DNA of 64,000 nucleotides from Micractinium sp. NFX-FRZ (Eukaryota > Chlorophyta > Trebouxiophyceae > Chlorellales > Chlorellaceae): positions 84,108-148,107 of the forward strand of contig JAPTJF010000110.1 in the NCBI GenBank assembly GCA_029339195.1. Direction: 5' to 3'. Below the pieces are notes generated by a model. It had not been told where the DNA came from. It saw only the letters and a list, made by a program, of their open reading frames with translations, and did no database searches. How positions within the stretch are numbered: position 1 is the first letter of the stretch; the number at the start of each line of letters is the position of its first letter. Below are positions 45,877 through 57,971 of this stretch, one piece after another. The position numbers and the translations under genes are program-made.

Positions 45877-48118
45877 ATGGCTGCGGCACTTGTGCAAGCG
45901 CCCAATGAGGGGCAGCAGCTGGGTGGCGCCCCGTTCCCCCTTGCCTGGAGCTCTGGCTGCTTGGGTGTCCCAGCTCAACCCAGCGCCACGCTCGCAGCGG
46001 CCCGCAGCCTGCAGCAGCAGCTGCAGGACCACCAGCGCCGGGACTTTGGCGGGGTGGCGAGCGCTGCAGCGCGCTCCACGCCGGCCCCCGCCGCCGCGGT
46101 CGCAGCCCAGCAGCAGCCGGCCCGCAGGCCCCACAACCGCGGCTGCCAGCACTGCATCAGCTGCCTGGGCGTGCGCCGCTACTGCCAGAGCGCAGCAAAC
46201 GTGCTGCAGGCGCGCCGTAGCGGGTAAGCTGGGCGGCAGCTGGTCCTGCAAGGCGGGCGGGTTGGGTGCATGCTGCCACGGGTTGGGTGTCGGGAGGCAC
46301 TTGGGTGTGTCCTGAAATTGAGGCTGCATGGAAACTTTGATTCACCCTGCCCTTGCCTGCCTCATCGCCAGCACAGCCCCAAGCAGCTCGGTCCAACCCC
46401 AGCCACACGTCCTTGCCAGTCCCGCCCACCCCACGCTGCGCCCCCCTCCGCTCTTTCCCCTCCCCTTGCAGCCTCCCAAGCACCGCCTCGGCAGCAGCGG
46501 AGGAGTGGTGGCCCAGCGGCCTGGCCACCCCAACACTCTACTTCCAGCTGCGCCGCCGCCAGCTGCACCTGCAGTACAAAACCTCTGCCACGGCAGCGTG
46601 AGTGGGCCGGGGGTGCAGTACCGTGCCGCAGGGGCGCTGCGCAGCAGCAGGGCGCCGCTGCTTGCCCAATTCCTGCGCTGCCCTGCGTCATAACAGCCAG
46701 CCACTGCCCTGTGCCTGCCCCACCTCGTCCTCACCTCTCCCTGTGTCCGCCCTGCTGCCCGCCCCTCCCCCGCTGTGCAGTGCCAGCGCCAAGCTGTGGC
46801 GGCCCACGCAGCAGACGCAGAATGGCCCGTCGGCGCTGCTGGCGGCGCGGCGCCACCGCCCGCTGGGACTGCTCATACCCACCACCTTCACAAACGTGCA
46901 GCAGGTGAGCCGGTGGGGAGGCTCACTGTGGTGAGCCGAGGCGTGGGGCTTCCCGGCGCCTGTGCCGCTGCTTTGGTGCGCTCCAACCCGAAACTTCTAG
47001 GCCCCCCCAGCTGCCTGCCCATTTCCTATTGGCTGCCTGCCTGCTCACCCCCACACCTCCCCGCCTCCCCCCTTCCGTTCCTGCTGCAGAACGACACCGG
47101 TGTGCAGCTGATCGGCATCAAGGACGTGCCAGCCCTGCGGCAGCCGCCATCCGGCTCCCCTACCGCCGGCGCCCCCCTTCCCTCCACCACCTCTGCCGCC
47201 AGCAAGCAGCTGCAGCTGCTGCTGTGCTGCTCCGAAGGCGACCTCCCGCTGCGGCGGCGCGAGGCCTCCCCCGCGCCCCTCCCCGCCGCCGCCGCCGGCA
47301 CGTGCCTGAGGCACAGCGTGTCGGATGCAGCGGTGGCCCAGCAGCAGCAGCGCAGCGTGGCGGCACAGCAGGCGCAGCGTGTGCAGCGCAGCGCCTCTCT
47401 GGGCACCCCAACCAAGAGGAGCCGCCTGGTGGCGCCAGCAGAGCCCCGCCTGTCGCCCTCGCCCTTTGCGGCCCCCGGGGTGCAGCAGCAGCAGCAGCAG
47501 CCGTCGCCCTTCCAGGCGGAGCCGGCGTGGTGGGTGCCCCAGCAGGCGCAGCAGGCGCAGCAGGCGCAGCAGGCAGAGGCTCAGCCCGTGCAGCAGCCGT
47601 GGTGGCTGCAGCAGCAGGCGGCGCCTGCGACGCAGCCGGCAGTTCACAGCCAGCTGGTGCTCTCCACTCAGTCCTCCCTGCTGTCCACTCCAGAGTGCCT
47701 CCCTGCGGCCTTGCCCCCAGCAGCAGCATCCTGGAGCGCCCGCAGCAGCCTGTGCCTGAGCAGCAGCAGCAGCTTTGGCAGCGACGGCCTGCCGGCACTA
47801 CTGCAGACGCACGGCAGCGGCAGCGTGCCGCCCCCAAGCGCGACCAGCGTGCTGCCGCCGCTGCCGCCGCCTGCCTACACCTCGCTCTACCCCGCCGCTG
47901 CGGCCGCCCCTCAGCAGGCACAGCATGCACAGCAGCAGGCGCAGCAGGCACAGCAGGCGCAGCAGAAGTACCTGCAGCGGCAGTACGTGATGAAGGCGGA
48001 GAGGGCGTACCCTGTGGTAGTGGACATGCCCCCTCAGGCCCAGGCGGAGCAGCAGCCCACGGTGGCGGCGGCCCTCGCAAGCCTGCTGCGCCTGCTGAAG
48101 CGCGGGCGTGATGTGTGA
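45877..48118 (+). CDS. Gln/Ala-rich protein of unknown function with an N-terminal Cys cluster
   Basis: Four exons, 45877-46223, 46472-46597, 46781-46904 and 47090-48118; 541 aa. After an Ala/Gln-rich start comes a Cys cluster (GCQHCISCLGVRRYC, about residues 90-105). A balanced region follows that looks like the conserved core: TPTLYFQLRRRQLHLQYKTS, RRHRPLGLLIPTTFTNVQQ and TGVQLIGIKDVPALR. The long last exon is Ser/Pro/Gln/Ala-rich, with a CAG/GCA-coded Gln-Ala run near 47540 and another near 47930, and ends in a basic helix SLLRLLKRGRDV. No signal peptide or membrane segment was seen. No family is recognised; a regulatory nuclear role is only a guess. Confidence 0.65.
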
Positions 48119-49072
48119 TGGCACCGCCCCCTGCCCTCCGGCCTTTCCCACGTTTTCGTCTATCTGATGGGAATTGGTTTGCGTAACCAGAAGGGGGGAG
48201 GTGCATTGAGCGCGCGTCGCCCGCCAATCTCACAGCGCCCTTGCTGCCAGCGCCTGACTCTCGCTCTTTACCCCCATGCCTTTCCAACAACACAGCATAC
48301 AAGCACTTCTCTTCGCACGTACGCTTCTGTATCCAACCCTCCTGATCCACTCGCGGCACCGTTTTCGTGACCCCCGCCTCCCTCCTGGAGAGAGGACAGC
48401 CTCTTTATCCTTTTCTCCGACCATCCGCAGCAGGAGCCCACTTGTGCCCCCTCTCAGTGCGCTGCGCCTTGCCGCTGCCCCGACAGATCCCGCGAAAGCC
48501 CCCTCCTGCCCTCGCCTTTGTCGACGAGCCTCCGGGTCGCCTCTTCAAGTCTTGACCTTGCTCAACCGCCGCCCGGAATTCCTCGGGCCATGTCCCCCTG
48601 TTGCCCATTCATGCCTCACCCACATGAATCACCCTCCCCACAGTACGCAGCCGTGCTCCTCTCCCATGCGCCAGACCCTCCCATCACCTGCCCTGGTCAC
48701 CGCACCCTCAAACATGCACCGCCGCTGTACGAACCTGTTTCCTGGCCCCAGCGCCAACCACCTCACTTCTGCCCTTATCAATTCCTTACAGTCAATTGTA
48801 ACCTTTCGACATCTCACTACTCATAACAGCATCAAGTAAGGGCTGCCATGGGCTAGCAGAGCGCGTGCCTCGGCGGCGGCCACCTACCCGCACGCTGGCA
48901 GCGCGATGGACTGGCAACAGACTTCGCCACCGGCACGCCAGCCCATCCCTGCTGGCCTGCACTGCTTAGCTAAGCTTCAAGTATTTCGCTTTTCAGAGTG
49001 CTTTTCAAAGGGCGCAGGTGCCCGCTGCACGTCCCGCGCTGGCGCCGCGCTATACTTTAGGTGGCGCTGGAC
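48119..49072. other. 3' UTR of the Gln/Ala-rich gene and promoter of GT61 copy A
   Basis: C-rich until about 48.8 kb, then mixed. A TATACTT lies about 20 bp before the GT61-A ATG. No exon was recognised. Confidence 0.5.
48797..48801 (+). terminator. Candidate TGTAA poly(A) signal of the Gln/Ala-rich gene
   Basis: TGTAA, 679 nt past the stop, at the end of the C-rich stretch. Confidence 0.35.
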
Positions 49073-52000
49073 ATGGACTCCGGGGCATTTCTGTTGCAGC
49101 TTCTAGCTGCCTCACTGCTGCTTGCACCTGTAGCGTCAGCAGCGCAGGTACGGGTTTGGGGACGGGGTTGTTGAGGGAGGGGCTGCAGGCAATAATATCA
49201 GCAGCAGCAGCATATGCACGGCCTGATGTGTAGCAGCCTAGGCACAGCAGGTGCCGTTGGCGGAAGCGCCGCCGCCGTCGGCAGGCGGCGGCGGCGGGCT
49301 CCGTGGGCTTGGCACTGCACCCCAAGCTCCGGCGCGCCGTTCGCCGTTTGAGTGATGTTGAATTTGATGCAGGCTTCCCCGCAACCCCATTCCCCGCAGG
49401 CCGGCGCTGCACCCCCCTCGCCGCTGCGCCTGCTGCCCTCCTCCCACGAGTGCCCCGACAGCGCGGTGCCGCCGGGCGCCCGCCCCACCTTTTACCGCGC
49501 CTGCACCTTTGCCAACCTGTACCTGTGGCAGGGGATGGCCTACTATGTCGTTGAGGGTGAGCCTGCTGCCTCTTCTCTTGAATATCAGAATAGTGTGCTG
49601 CCTGCCTTTAGGGGCGGCCGGGCCGGCTAACCGTGCGGATCCGCATCCGCTCATCCCACCGCTCATGCCGCCGTGCCCTGTCCGCTCGTTTCCCGCCGCT
49701 GCAGACGGTGCCCAACAGCCGACCCTAACTGAGCTGGGCCTGCGCTTTGAGCTGTGGGACCACGTGGAGGGACCCGACGCTGTGCTAGGGTTTGTGCAGC
49801 CCATCACGGCTGGCGAGCTGCTCCAGCTGCTGGCGGCGACGTCGGCTGGCCAGCAGGCGCCGGCGGCAGTGGATGCCGAGATTCCGCTGGCCTACCTCTG
49901 GAAGGGTGGGTGGTGGGTGAGGGTTAGTTACAGCGCAGCAGGGGGCTTGTGAGCGGGAATCTCACGGCCAGTGGGTCATGGAGCGTGTCGTGGGGGCAGC
50001 GGGAAGACAGCGGAATGCTCTCGTCGGATTGCTGCCGCTACAGTGGAGCTCTCCCACCTAGGGCCGCAGCCGTACCCTGCATGGGGCAGGCGGGTCATAC
50101 AAGCGCCCCACGATGAGTTTAGATGCCCAGTCTCAGCCCCTCTCGAGCTGAATGGATGGATGCAGCAGTACCTCCCTCCCCTGCCTGGCTGCAGCCCGGA
50201 AGGTGGGCCCCCCCAGCCACGACATCAGCTGTGCGACCGCCCCTCCCACAGCGCCAGGCGTCGCCAAGTAAGACGGGCCGCTGCTGCCACTGCTGATGGG
50301 CAGGTGCTCATGGCAGGCGGCACAACAGGTGGCACGCAGGCCGGTGGGGCGGAGCACCTGCCTAGAGCCCCACTCCTGCCTCCCCTTGCCCCCTCCTCTC
50401 CCTGCCCGCAGCTTCTACCACTTTTTTGCCGAGTGGATGCCCGCGCTGAGCTACACCCTGTGCGAGCAGTTTGGTGAGGCCTCGAGGCGGGGGAAGTAAG
50501 AAGGGCAGCACTGGGCAGGTGGAGGTAGGGCAGCTGCACACGCACCAGATGCCCACACAGCATCGTATTGGCATCGCATGCAGCACGCGCACGCTTTTAT
50601 GACATGTGACTCGCTCCCGTTGTGCACTCCCGCTGCTGTACCATCACCGCTCCTGCACACTTGCCGCTGCTGCACCAACCCCCGCCCCTGCACACTTGCC
50701 GCTGCTGCTTGCTGATCCGCGCTGCATGTTGCTACACTACTGCAGGCCACTGCTCGTATGCCGACAGGAGCAAGCTGCAGATCATCGATGTCAACAAACG
50801 CATGAAGTGCCACGAGCGGGAGCTGTACCCCGCCTTTTACCATGAAGCCCTCACCTGCCTCTCCAGCCAGCCCTTTCACCACATCAACGGCGAGGCGCTG
50901 CGCAACCAGCTGACGCTCGTGCACACGGCATGGGTGGGGCTGGGCCCGCGCTGCCGGGGCATGCCGCCGGGGTGCTACGAGAAGGGCAGCGGGCGGCTGC
51001 CGCCCACACCGGAGCTCACCGCCACGTGGCGGCGCATCTCGGGGCAGTGCCTGGGAGTGGACACAGACGGGCAGGCAGCCCTGCAGCCCCTGCGCCTGCT
51101 GGTGGTGGACCGCCTCTACGCCAGCGGCAGGTGCGTCGGGGGAGGGAGTCTTCACATTGCAGGTGGGCTGCAGCTGCGGCTGGCCAGCTGAGCAGGCGGG
51201 GAGGCTGGCGGGTGGCATGACACGGCATTATTGAATGCGGCACACACCGGGAAGGCCCGTGCCTGCACCCCCGCTGCGCTGCAGGCACATGCTGAACATC
51301 AACACGGTCATGCGGGCGCTGCAGCGCCGGTACAACCCACGGCATGTGGAAGTGCGGCTTGCCTACATGGAGGTGTGTGGGGTAGAGGGGGAGACGAGCA
51401 GGCACGGGGGCATGCTATGGCAGTGCAAGGCATGTGCACGTGCTGACAGGGCCAGAGGCCTCCCCAAGACTGGGAAGCGCCATACACAATGCGCCCCCAG
51501 TTGCTGCTCACTGCAACCTGCCCTTTCACTTCCCTTGGCCCCCCCTCCTGCAGGGCCTGTCCCTGCGCCAGCAGGCAGCGCTGTGGGGGCAGGCCAGCGT
51601 GGTGCTGCACATGCACGGCGCCGCGCTGGCCAACTACTTCTTCCTGCCCAAGAACGCCGTCACCATACAGCTGGGGCCGATGGAACAGTTCTACAACCCA
51701 ACAGTCTACTCGCAGCTGCTGGTGAGCGCTTGACTGTAGAATGGGTGTGCCACGTGGCATGCGCAGTGGCGGTTCGTGCAGCCTGGTCACAGCATGTGCC
51801 AAGCCATTGCGGGGGGCCACGTGCCAGGATTGCCTTGGCGGCTCATGGGTCACCCTTGCCAGCATGTGAGCCTCACAAACCCGGCTGTGCTCCAAAACTC
51901 CCCACGCCCGCCCCTCTCACCACCCTATCCGGTCCCTCCCCTCCCCAGCAACGCGACCTGGCGGGCGTGTCTGATGTGGAGACGATTGAGTGGCAGAACC

Positions 52001-52882
52001 GGGACCCCACGCGGGCGCACCTCATCACGGAGCAGGTGGAGGCCAGCCTGTGGCGCAAGCCAGAGCTGAGGCGCTTTGTGGAGAACAGGTGGGCAGGGAG
52101 GGGCTGTTTCAGGGGTTGCGGGGCCAACCATGAGGGCTCGGCTGCTGCACAGCTCATGCCGGGCCTGGGGAGGGCAGTGTGTGGGCAGACACGCCGGGGA
52201 CGGGGGGAGCAAGGCGATAGAGGGTGTGTAGACAGGGGGCGCAGACGTGCACTGCAGCAGCCAGCAGACCCAGCCGGGGTTGCGGCCTTTGTGCACGGTA
52301 CCCTCCGTCTGCAACCTCAGCCCCATGTGTGATGGTCGCCCAGGGGCGACCACAGCAGGCACAGCAGCAGCGCAGCAGCCACAGGGACGTCCACCTGCTG
52401 CAAACTGTAGCTTGCGCCTCCATGCGTGCAGGGCGCTCTATGGCGAGTTCTTGGCGACCTACAGCTGCCCCAAGTCGCTGGGCAAGCAGCACAAGGTGTG
52501 CCAGGAGCTGCTGTACCACCTGAACCTGCACATTGACCTGGACATTGCCGCCAACCTGACAGACGCCGCCATAGCGCGAGCCTTTGAGAAGCAGGGGCAG
52601 CCGCTGCCTGGCGACCTCCTGGCTGCGCCGGGAGATGCCAGGAGCAGGAGCAGCGGCAGCAGCAGCGGTCGCGGTGGCGAGGAGAACAGTAGTCCCGGCG
52701 GCGGCTTCCGGGCAGCAGCAGGAGCGGCAGTTCAGGGGCGGCACCACATGGCGGCAGCCAGCAGCGCGGGATTGTTGATGCAGCTGCAGCTTCCAGGCGC
52801 CGGGCAGCTTCTGGTGCTGGGAGCGGCTCTGGGCGCGGGTGCCGCTGCGGCAGTGATGTCCATCATTCGCCGCTGGCGATAG
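49073..52882 (+). CDS. GT61-family (DUF563) glycosyltransferase, copy A
   Basis: Ten exons: 49073-49147, 49400-49556, 49705-49905, 50195-50267, 50412-50473, 50746-51130, 51285-51372, 51554-51721, 51949-52088, 52432-52882; 599 aa. A signal peptide (MDSGAFLLQLLAASLLLAP) starts the protein. The GT61 core shows NFYHFFAEWMPALSYTL, the domain body with LTLVHTAWVGLGPRC, LRLLVVDRLYASGR, and the family motif HMHGAALANYFFLP (H368). A Ser/Gly linker leads to a C-terminal membrane helix (LLVLGAALGAGAAAAVMSII) and basic RRWR. Plant GT61 enzymes are Golgi xylosyl/arabinosyltransferases on walls or N-glycans; the substrate here is unknown. Copy A is convergent with copy B, which matches it in exons and introns. 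Confidence 0.88.
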
Positions 52883-53160
52883 CTTGTCTGACGCCCGCTC
52901 CCGTGGCCCAACTACCTGTCTTCTTCTGCCTGCATTGCTGGTTCATTTGCCTCTGCACTGCTGATGCTGCACTCTCCCTCTAGCCCCCAATGTTCGATGT
53001 GCTGCTTTGTTGCCAGCCATGCACGACTCAGTGATGCTCTTGTGACCCTACGATGCCCATACACGCCTCTATGCCGGGACTTGCCTGTGACATCATAAAT
53101 GTTGATAACATTCATTGACACCGTACCAAAGTGGATCTAATGCGGGCAAGTTGCTTGTGG
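52883..53160. other. Convergent spacer between GT61 copies A and B
   Basis: 278 bp, lower in GC than its flanks. It must hold both 3' UTRs; no TGTAA was seen for either gene. Confidence 0.5.
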
Positions 53161-56100
53161 CTATTTGTGTCGTCTGACCACACTCAACATGGCTGCAGCC
53201 GCAAATGCTCCCACTGCCACACCCAACAGCAGCAGCTGCATGCTGCCCTGCAACCGCAGCTGCGCCAGCAAGCCCCCCGTGCCAGCTGCCGCAATATGGT
53301 GCCGCAACGTGCCCGCCGCTCCTCCCTCTGTGCTCCCCACGCCACTGCTGCTGCTGCCGCTGCTGCTGATTCTGCTGCCGCTGCCCCCGTTACTTCCACT
53401 GCTGCCATCGCTACCGCTGCTGCTGCCTGGTGCTTCTCCTGCTGCTGCCCCGACCCCGTCTGCTGACATCAGGTCCCCTGGGACTGCCCGCCCCTGCTTC
53501 TCAAAGGCTCGTGCTATGGCTGCGTCTGTCAGGTTGGCGGCAATGTCCAGGTCGACGTGCACGTTCAGGTGGTACAGCAGCTGCCGGCACACCTTGAAAT
53601 CCTTGCCCAGCGACTTGGGGCAGCTGTAGGTCGCTGTAAACTCGCCGTAGAGGGTCCTGCATGTACCGGGGGCAGGCAGGCAGGCAGGCAGTCAGGCAGG
53701 CAGGCAGGCCACAAGTTAATGAGCAGCCGTGCAGCTCGACAATGACAGAGCACAGCGGGGAGGTGTTTGACATGCCTTGGGAGCAGGCACTGCCTAGGCC
53801 TCGCAGCTGCACGGTGTGGCTTGGCATCCCTGCCTCCAATCTGCTCTGCCCACCGCGGATCTTCTTTGGAGGAATGCAGCCCAGGGAGCCCTCCCGGGTC
53901 GCCCACTGTCTACACAACCGCCCCCTGTCTATACACCCTCTATTTGCCTTGCTCCCCCCCGGTCCCTGCCGTGGCTGCCGACCCGCTGCCCTCCCCACGC
54001 CCGGCATGAGCTGTGCAGCAGCCAAGCCCTCCTGTAGGGTTGGCCCCACCCACGCCCAAAACAGCCGCCCCCTGCCCACCTGTTCTCCACAAAGCGGCGC
54101 AGCTCGGGCTTGCGCCACAGGCTGGCCTCCACCTGCTCCGTGATGAGGTGCGCCCGCGTGGGGTCCCGGTTCTGCCACTCAATCGTCTCCACATCTGACA
54201 CGTTCGCCAGGTCACGTTGCTGGGGAGGGGATGAGGGGAGGGAGCGGGTGGGGTGGTGGGAGGGGCGGGCAGGAAGGCAGGCAGGTGGGTGAGCCGGGCA
54301 GGGCGGAAGGGGAGACCAGGGAAGATGGGGAGGGCGGGTGGGCGGCGCGCCATGGCGACAGCTGGGGCCTCCACCTCCCTCCTCTCCAAACAACACAGCC
54401 TATGATGCATTCTCCAAGGCAGCCCATTCCCATCCCGCTGACCGCCAGCTCAGTCCATGCCAACTCAACACATGCCAGCTCAGCGCGTGCCAGCTCAGCG
54501 CACCAGCAAGCTGGTGTACAGCATGGGGTCATAAAACTCCTCCCAGGGCCCCAGCTGTATGGTGACGGCGTTCTTGGGCAGGAAGAAGTAGTTGGCCAGC
54601 GCGGCGCCGTGCATGTGCAGCACCACGCTGGCCTGCCCCCACAGCGCTGCCTGCTGGCGCAGGGACAGGCCCTGCAGGAGGGGGCAAGGCGGGAGGGAGG
54701 CACGGGGAGGCAGCGTGAGGTCCAGCAAGCAGTCGGCAGGGCGGCCTGCTCTCCTCCGCAACAGCAAGATGGGCGGGGGCCTGAAGAAGATCCCGGTGAG
54801 GGGTGTGGGCACCCGCTGGCTGCTGTAGATGTTGTGGGTTGTGAGCGAGGGGTGCCAGCTGGTGTTGCCGGGGATTTAGAGGGCACGGGGGGCTTGTGCT
54901 GCATTGCGATCTGCATAGTGCCGCATTGTGATCACGGCCAGCACCACCACCCACTGTGGTGCCCGCTCACCTCCATGTAGGCAAGCCGCACCTCCACATG
55001 CCGCGGGTTGTAGCGGCTCTGGAAGGCACGCACAAGCGTGTTGACGTTCAGCATGTGCCTGCGGGGCACGGGGACATGTGGCACGCTGCATGTTGTTGCG
55101 GTGTGGCACGTGGAATGAACCGCGGTGGCCTGCCCACACCGGCACCCAAAGCACTGAAAGGCACACAGGCGAGCCCAGCAGGGTGCGCGGTGCAGGTGGA
55201 CAGCAGGAAGGGCAGCGCGCACACGCACCTGCCGCTGGCGTACAGCCGGTCCACCACCAGCAGGCGCAGGGGCTGCAGGGCTGCCTGCACGTCTATGTCC
55301 ACTCCCAGGCATTGCCCCGCGATGCGCCGCCACGTGGCGGTGAGCTGCGGGGTGGGCGGCAGCCGCCCGCTGCCCTTCTCGTAGCACCCCAGCGGCACGC
55401 CGCGGCAGCGGGGGCCCAGCCCCACCCATGCCGTGTGCACCAGCGTCAGCTGGTTGCGCAGCGCCTCGCCGTTGATGTGGTGAAAGGGCTGGCTGGAGAG
55501 GCAGGCGACTGCATCGTGATAGAAGGTGGGGTACAGCTCCCGCTCGTGGCAGGGGTACCTCTTGTTGACGTCGATGATCTGCAGCTTGCTCCTGTCGGCA
55601 TACGAGCAGTGGCCTGCAGGGGTGCCAGTGCGCAGCAGGCAAAGCGGGAGCAGGGCAGAGAGCAGATGAGCAGGCGTGTGGAACGGCAAAGGAGGAGGAG
55701 CAGGCGGCAGTCTGGCACCTCTCCCAACTCTGGAGGGAGGTTCAACCCTCGCTTCTTGCAGGATATCTTGCAGAAAGGTGCAGGTCCTTTGCAGACCACG
55801 TGCTAGAAATTGAACATGCACGCCGATGAAAGCCCTACTGCACAGGAATGCAGGCTCCCTAGCAAGCCAAGCCAAGCAGCGCAGTATGGAGCACCGTGGG
55901 TGACAACGCCTCTCCCTCCCGATTTGCGCTCACCAAACTGCTCGCAGAGGGTGTAGGTCAGTGCCACCATCCACTCTGCAAAGAAGTGGTAGTAGCTGCG
56001 GGCAGGGAGAAGAGGAGGGCAGTCCATGTTGAGCAGTCACATTGAAGTTGTTTTGCACCATGAGCTCTTGCACTGCGCCCTCCGCTAGCGAAGCCTCTGC

Positions 56101-57605
56101 CACCTGCCCCGTGCCCCTCTGCCCCCTCCCCTGCCGCCAGCTGCAGGCGCACTTCTTTCCACCGCCATTGCAGGACGGGGCGGGGCATGCCTAGACATTT
56201 TCAACAAAGTGCCCAGCTGCCGCGCCTCACTTGGCTTTCCCCAGCTTGCCGGGCGGGCTGGTCCTGCAGTTGTAGTCGTGGGAGTAGGGGCCCACCTTGC
56301 GGGCTGCAGGGGAGGGTGGGGCAGGGGCAGCGGGCATGCACATGGTGATGCGGTGGGTGCTTGTGATGTGCGGGGCCAGCATGCATAGCATGATGCAGTT
56401 GCTCGTGAGTGCGGCGCCTTGCGGGCTGCAGGGGAGGAGATGGTGGGCCAGGGGCAGCGGGCAGCATGCATCTGACAATGATGATGGGGTGCCGTGCTCA
56501 CGAGCGCAGCGGCTTGCAGGCAGCAGGGGATGGTGGGCAGCAGGCAGCATGCTTTTGACGAGTGCTCGTGAGTACGGCGCCTTGCAGGGTGCAGGGGCGC
56601 ATGGAGGGTGTAGGGTGTGTGGCGAGGGGTGAGGGAGGCGGGGGTGCTCAGGGAGTACGAGGGGCATAGGCTTGCAGCAAAGCGCGACCACAGCATGCTC
56701 CAGACTGCCTCACAGTACGCCGCTCACCGCTGTCCACGCAGCCCACTTGCTGCCCCTCGCCCACCACCCACCCTTCCAGAGGTAGGCCAGCGGAATCTCG
56801 GCATCCACCGCCGCCGGCGCCTGCTGGCCTCCTTCCGACGTCTCCGCCAGCAGCTGCAGCAGCTCGCCAGCGGTGATGGGCTGCACCACGCCCAGCACAG
56901 CCTCGGGTCCCTCCACGTGGTCCCACAGCTCAAAGCGCAGGCCCAGCTTAGTCAGGGGCGGCTGTTGGGCGCCATCTGCAGCGGCGGGAAACAAGCGGAC
57001 AGGGCGTGGGCAGCATGAGCGGTGGGATGAGCGATGCGGACGCTACCATTAGCCGGCCCAGCCGGTCCTTAAGGCATGCAGCACACTATTCCCACACTCA
57101 AGAGAAGAGGCGGCAGGCTCACCCCCAACGACATAGTAGGCCATCCCCTGCCAGAGGTACAGGTTGGCAAAGGTGCAGGCGCGGTAAGAGGTGGGGCGGG
57201 CGCCCGGCGGCACCGCGCTGTCGGGGCACTCGTGGGAGGAGGGCAGCAGCCGCAGCGGCGGCGGGGGTGCAGCGCCGGCCTGCAGGCAAAAGCATTATCA
57301 CATGCGTGCACAGAACAGCATGCATGTAAGCTGCACGAGGGCTGAGCTGTGCAGCAAGGAGGACTGCCGCTGCCGCTGCCGCTGTCGCTGGCGGCGGCAG
57401 TGCCAGCAGTTGTCGCCGATCATACGGGTCTCGCTGCAACTTTGATATGATCCCAGCGCATGCTGCACAATGCAAGCCACACTGCAGCAGCTTGTGAAGC
57501 GCGCAAACACTCAGTTGGCTGCCCAACAACCTGGTTTCAATCTCACCGCACCTTTGCGGCCTCTACCTGCCACAGAATCAGCAGTGTTACAGCCAGGAAC
57601 CGCAT
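53161..57605 (-). CDS. GT61-family (DUF563) glycosyltransferase, copy B
   Basis: Ten exons: 57605-57552, 57279-57123, 56975-56772, 56303-56231, 55995-55934, 55613-55229, 55058-54971, 54671-54504, 54219-54080, 53656-53161; 608 aa. All nine intron positions and phases match copy A. HMHGAALANYFFLP is retained (H362), as are the signal peptide (MRFLAVTLLILWQVEAA) and the C-terminal membrane helix (MQLLLLGVAVGAFAAAAM). The residue before the exon 2/3 junction is Gly where A and C have Glu. Exon 1 could alternatively end at a GTAGAG donor five codons earlier. Parts of its introns are clearly similar to those of copy A, so the duplication is recent. Confidence 0.88.
56295..56597 (-). repeat. Copies of the GT61-B exon 4 acceptor in the preceding intron
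   Basis: CCTTGCGGGCTGCAGGGGAGG at the true acceptor (56295) recurs at 56417, and diverged forms lie near 56513 and 56583. Three decoy acceptors precede the real one. Confidence 0.7.
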
Positions 57606-57971
57606 CGCCCCTGCGTTGCCCCACGGCAAAGTTCCGCCCTTCGGTGCTGTCCGCGGAGCACCCGCCCGCACGCTGATGGTTGGAAATGAAGATCAGAAGA
57701 CGATGCAATCGGGGCACCTGTGCCCCCCATGAGGCTACATACGGGCCTCAGAAGTGGGCGACCGCCGCCAGCTTGGCGATGGGGCCCTGGCCCCCTGTTA
57801 TTTGGCACCTTGGTGCTGCACTTCCTCTTGCATTCTCAATAATGCACGCAATCTCACTATGAGATGCAGCTTGAATCACTAAATCATGTAATGCAGGCGT
57901 TCACGTGGGTGTGCTTCATTACACCGCTTCAGTACAACAGGTGAGGGCGGCAAGGTGTGCAAGGACGGCAG
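57606..57971. other. Spacer between GT61 copies B and C
   Basis: 366 bp holding the promoter of copy B and the 3' UTR of copy C. Confidence 0.5.
57919..57923 (-). terminator. Candidate TGTAA poly(A) signal of GT61 copy C
   Basis: A minus-strand TGTAA lies 49 nt past the stop at 57972. Confidence 0.35.

Noticed and set aside
53161..57605. GT61 copy B as a pseudogene
   Set aside because: All exons are open, splice sites are intact and the family motif, signal peptide and membrane helix are kept.
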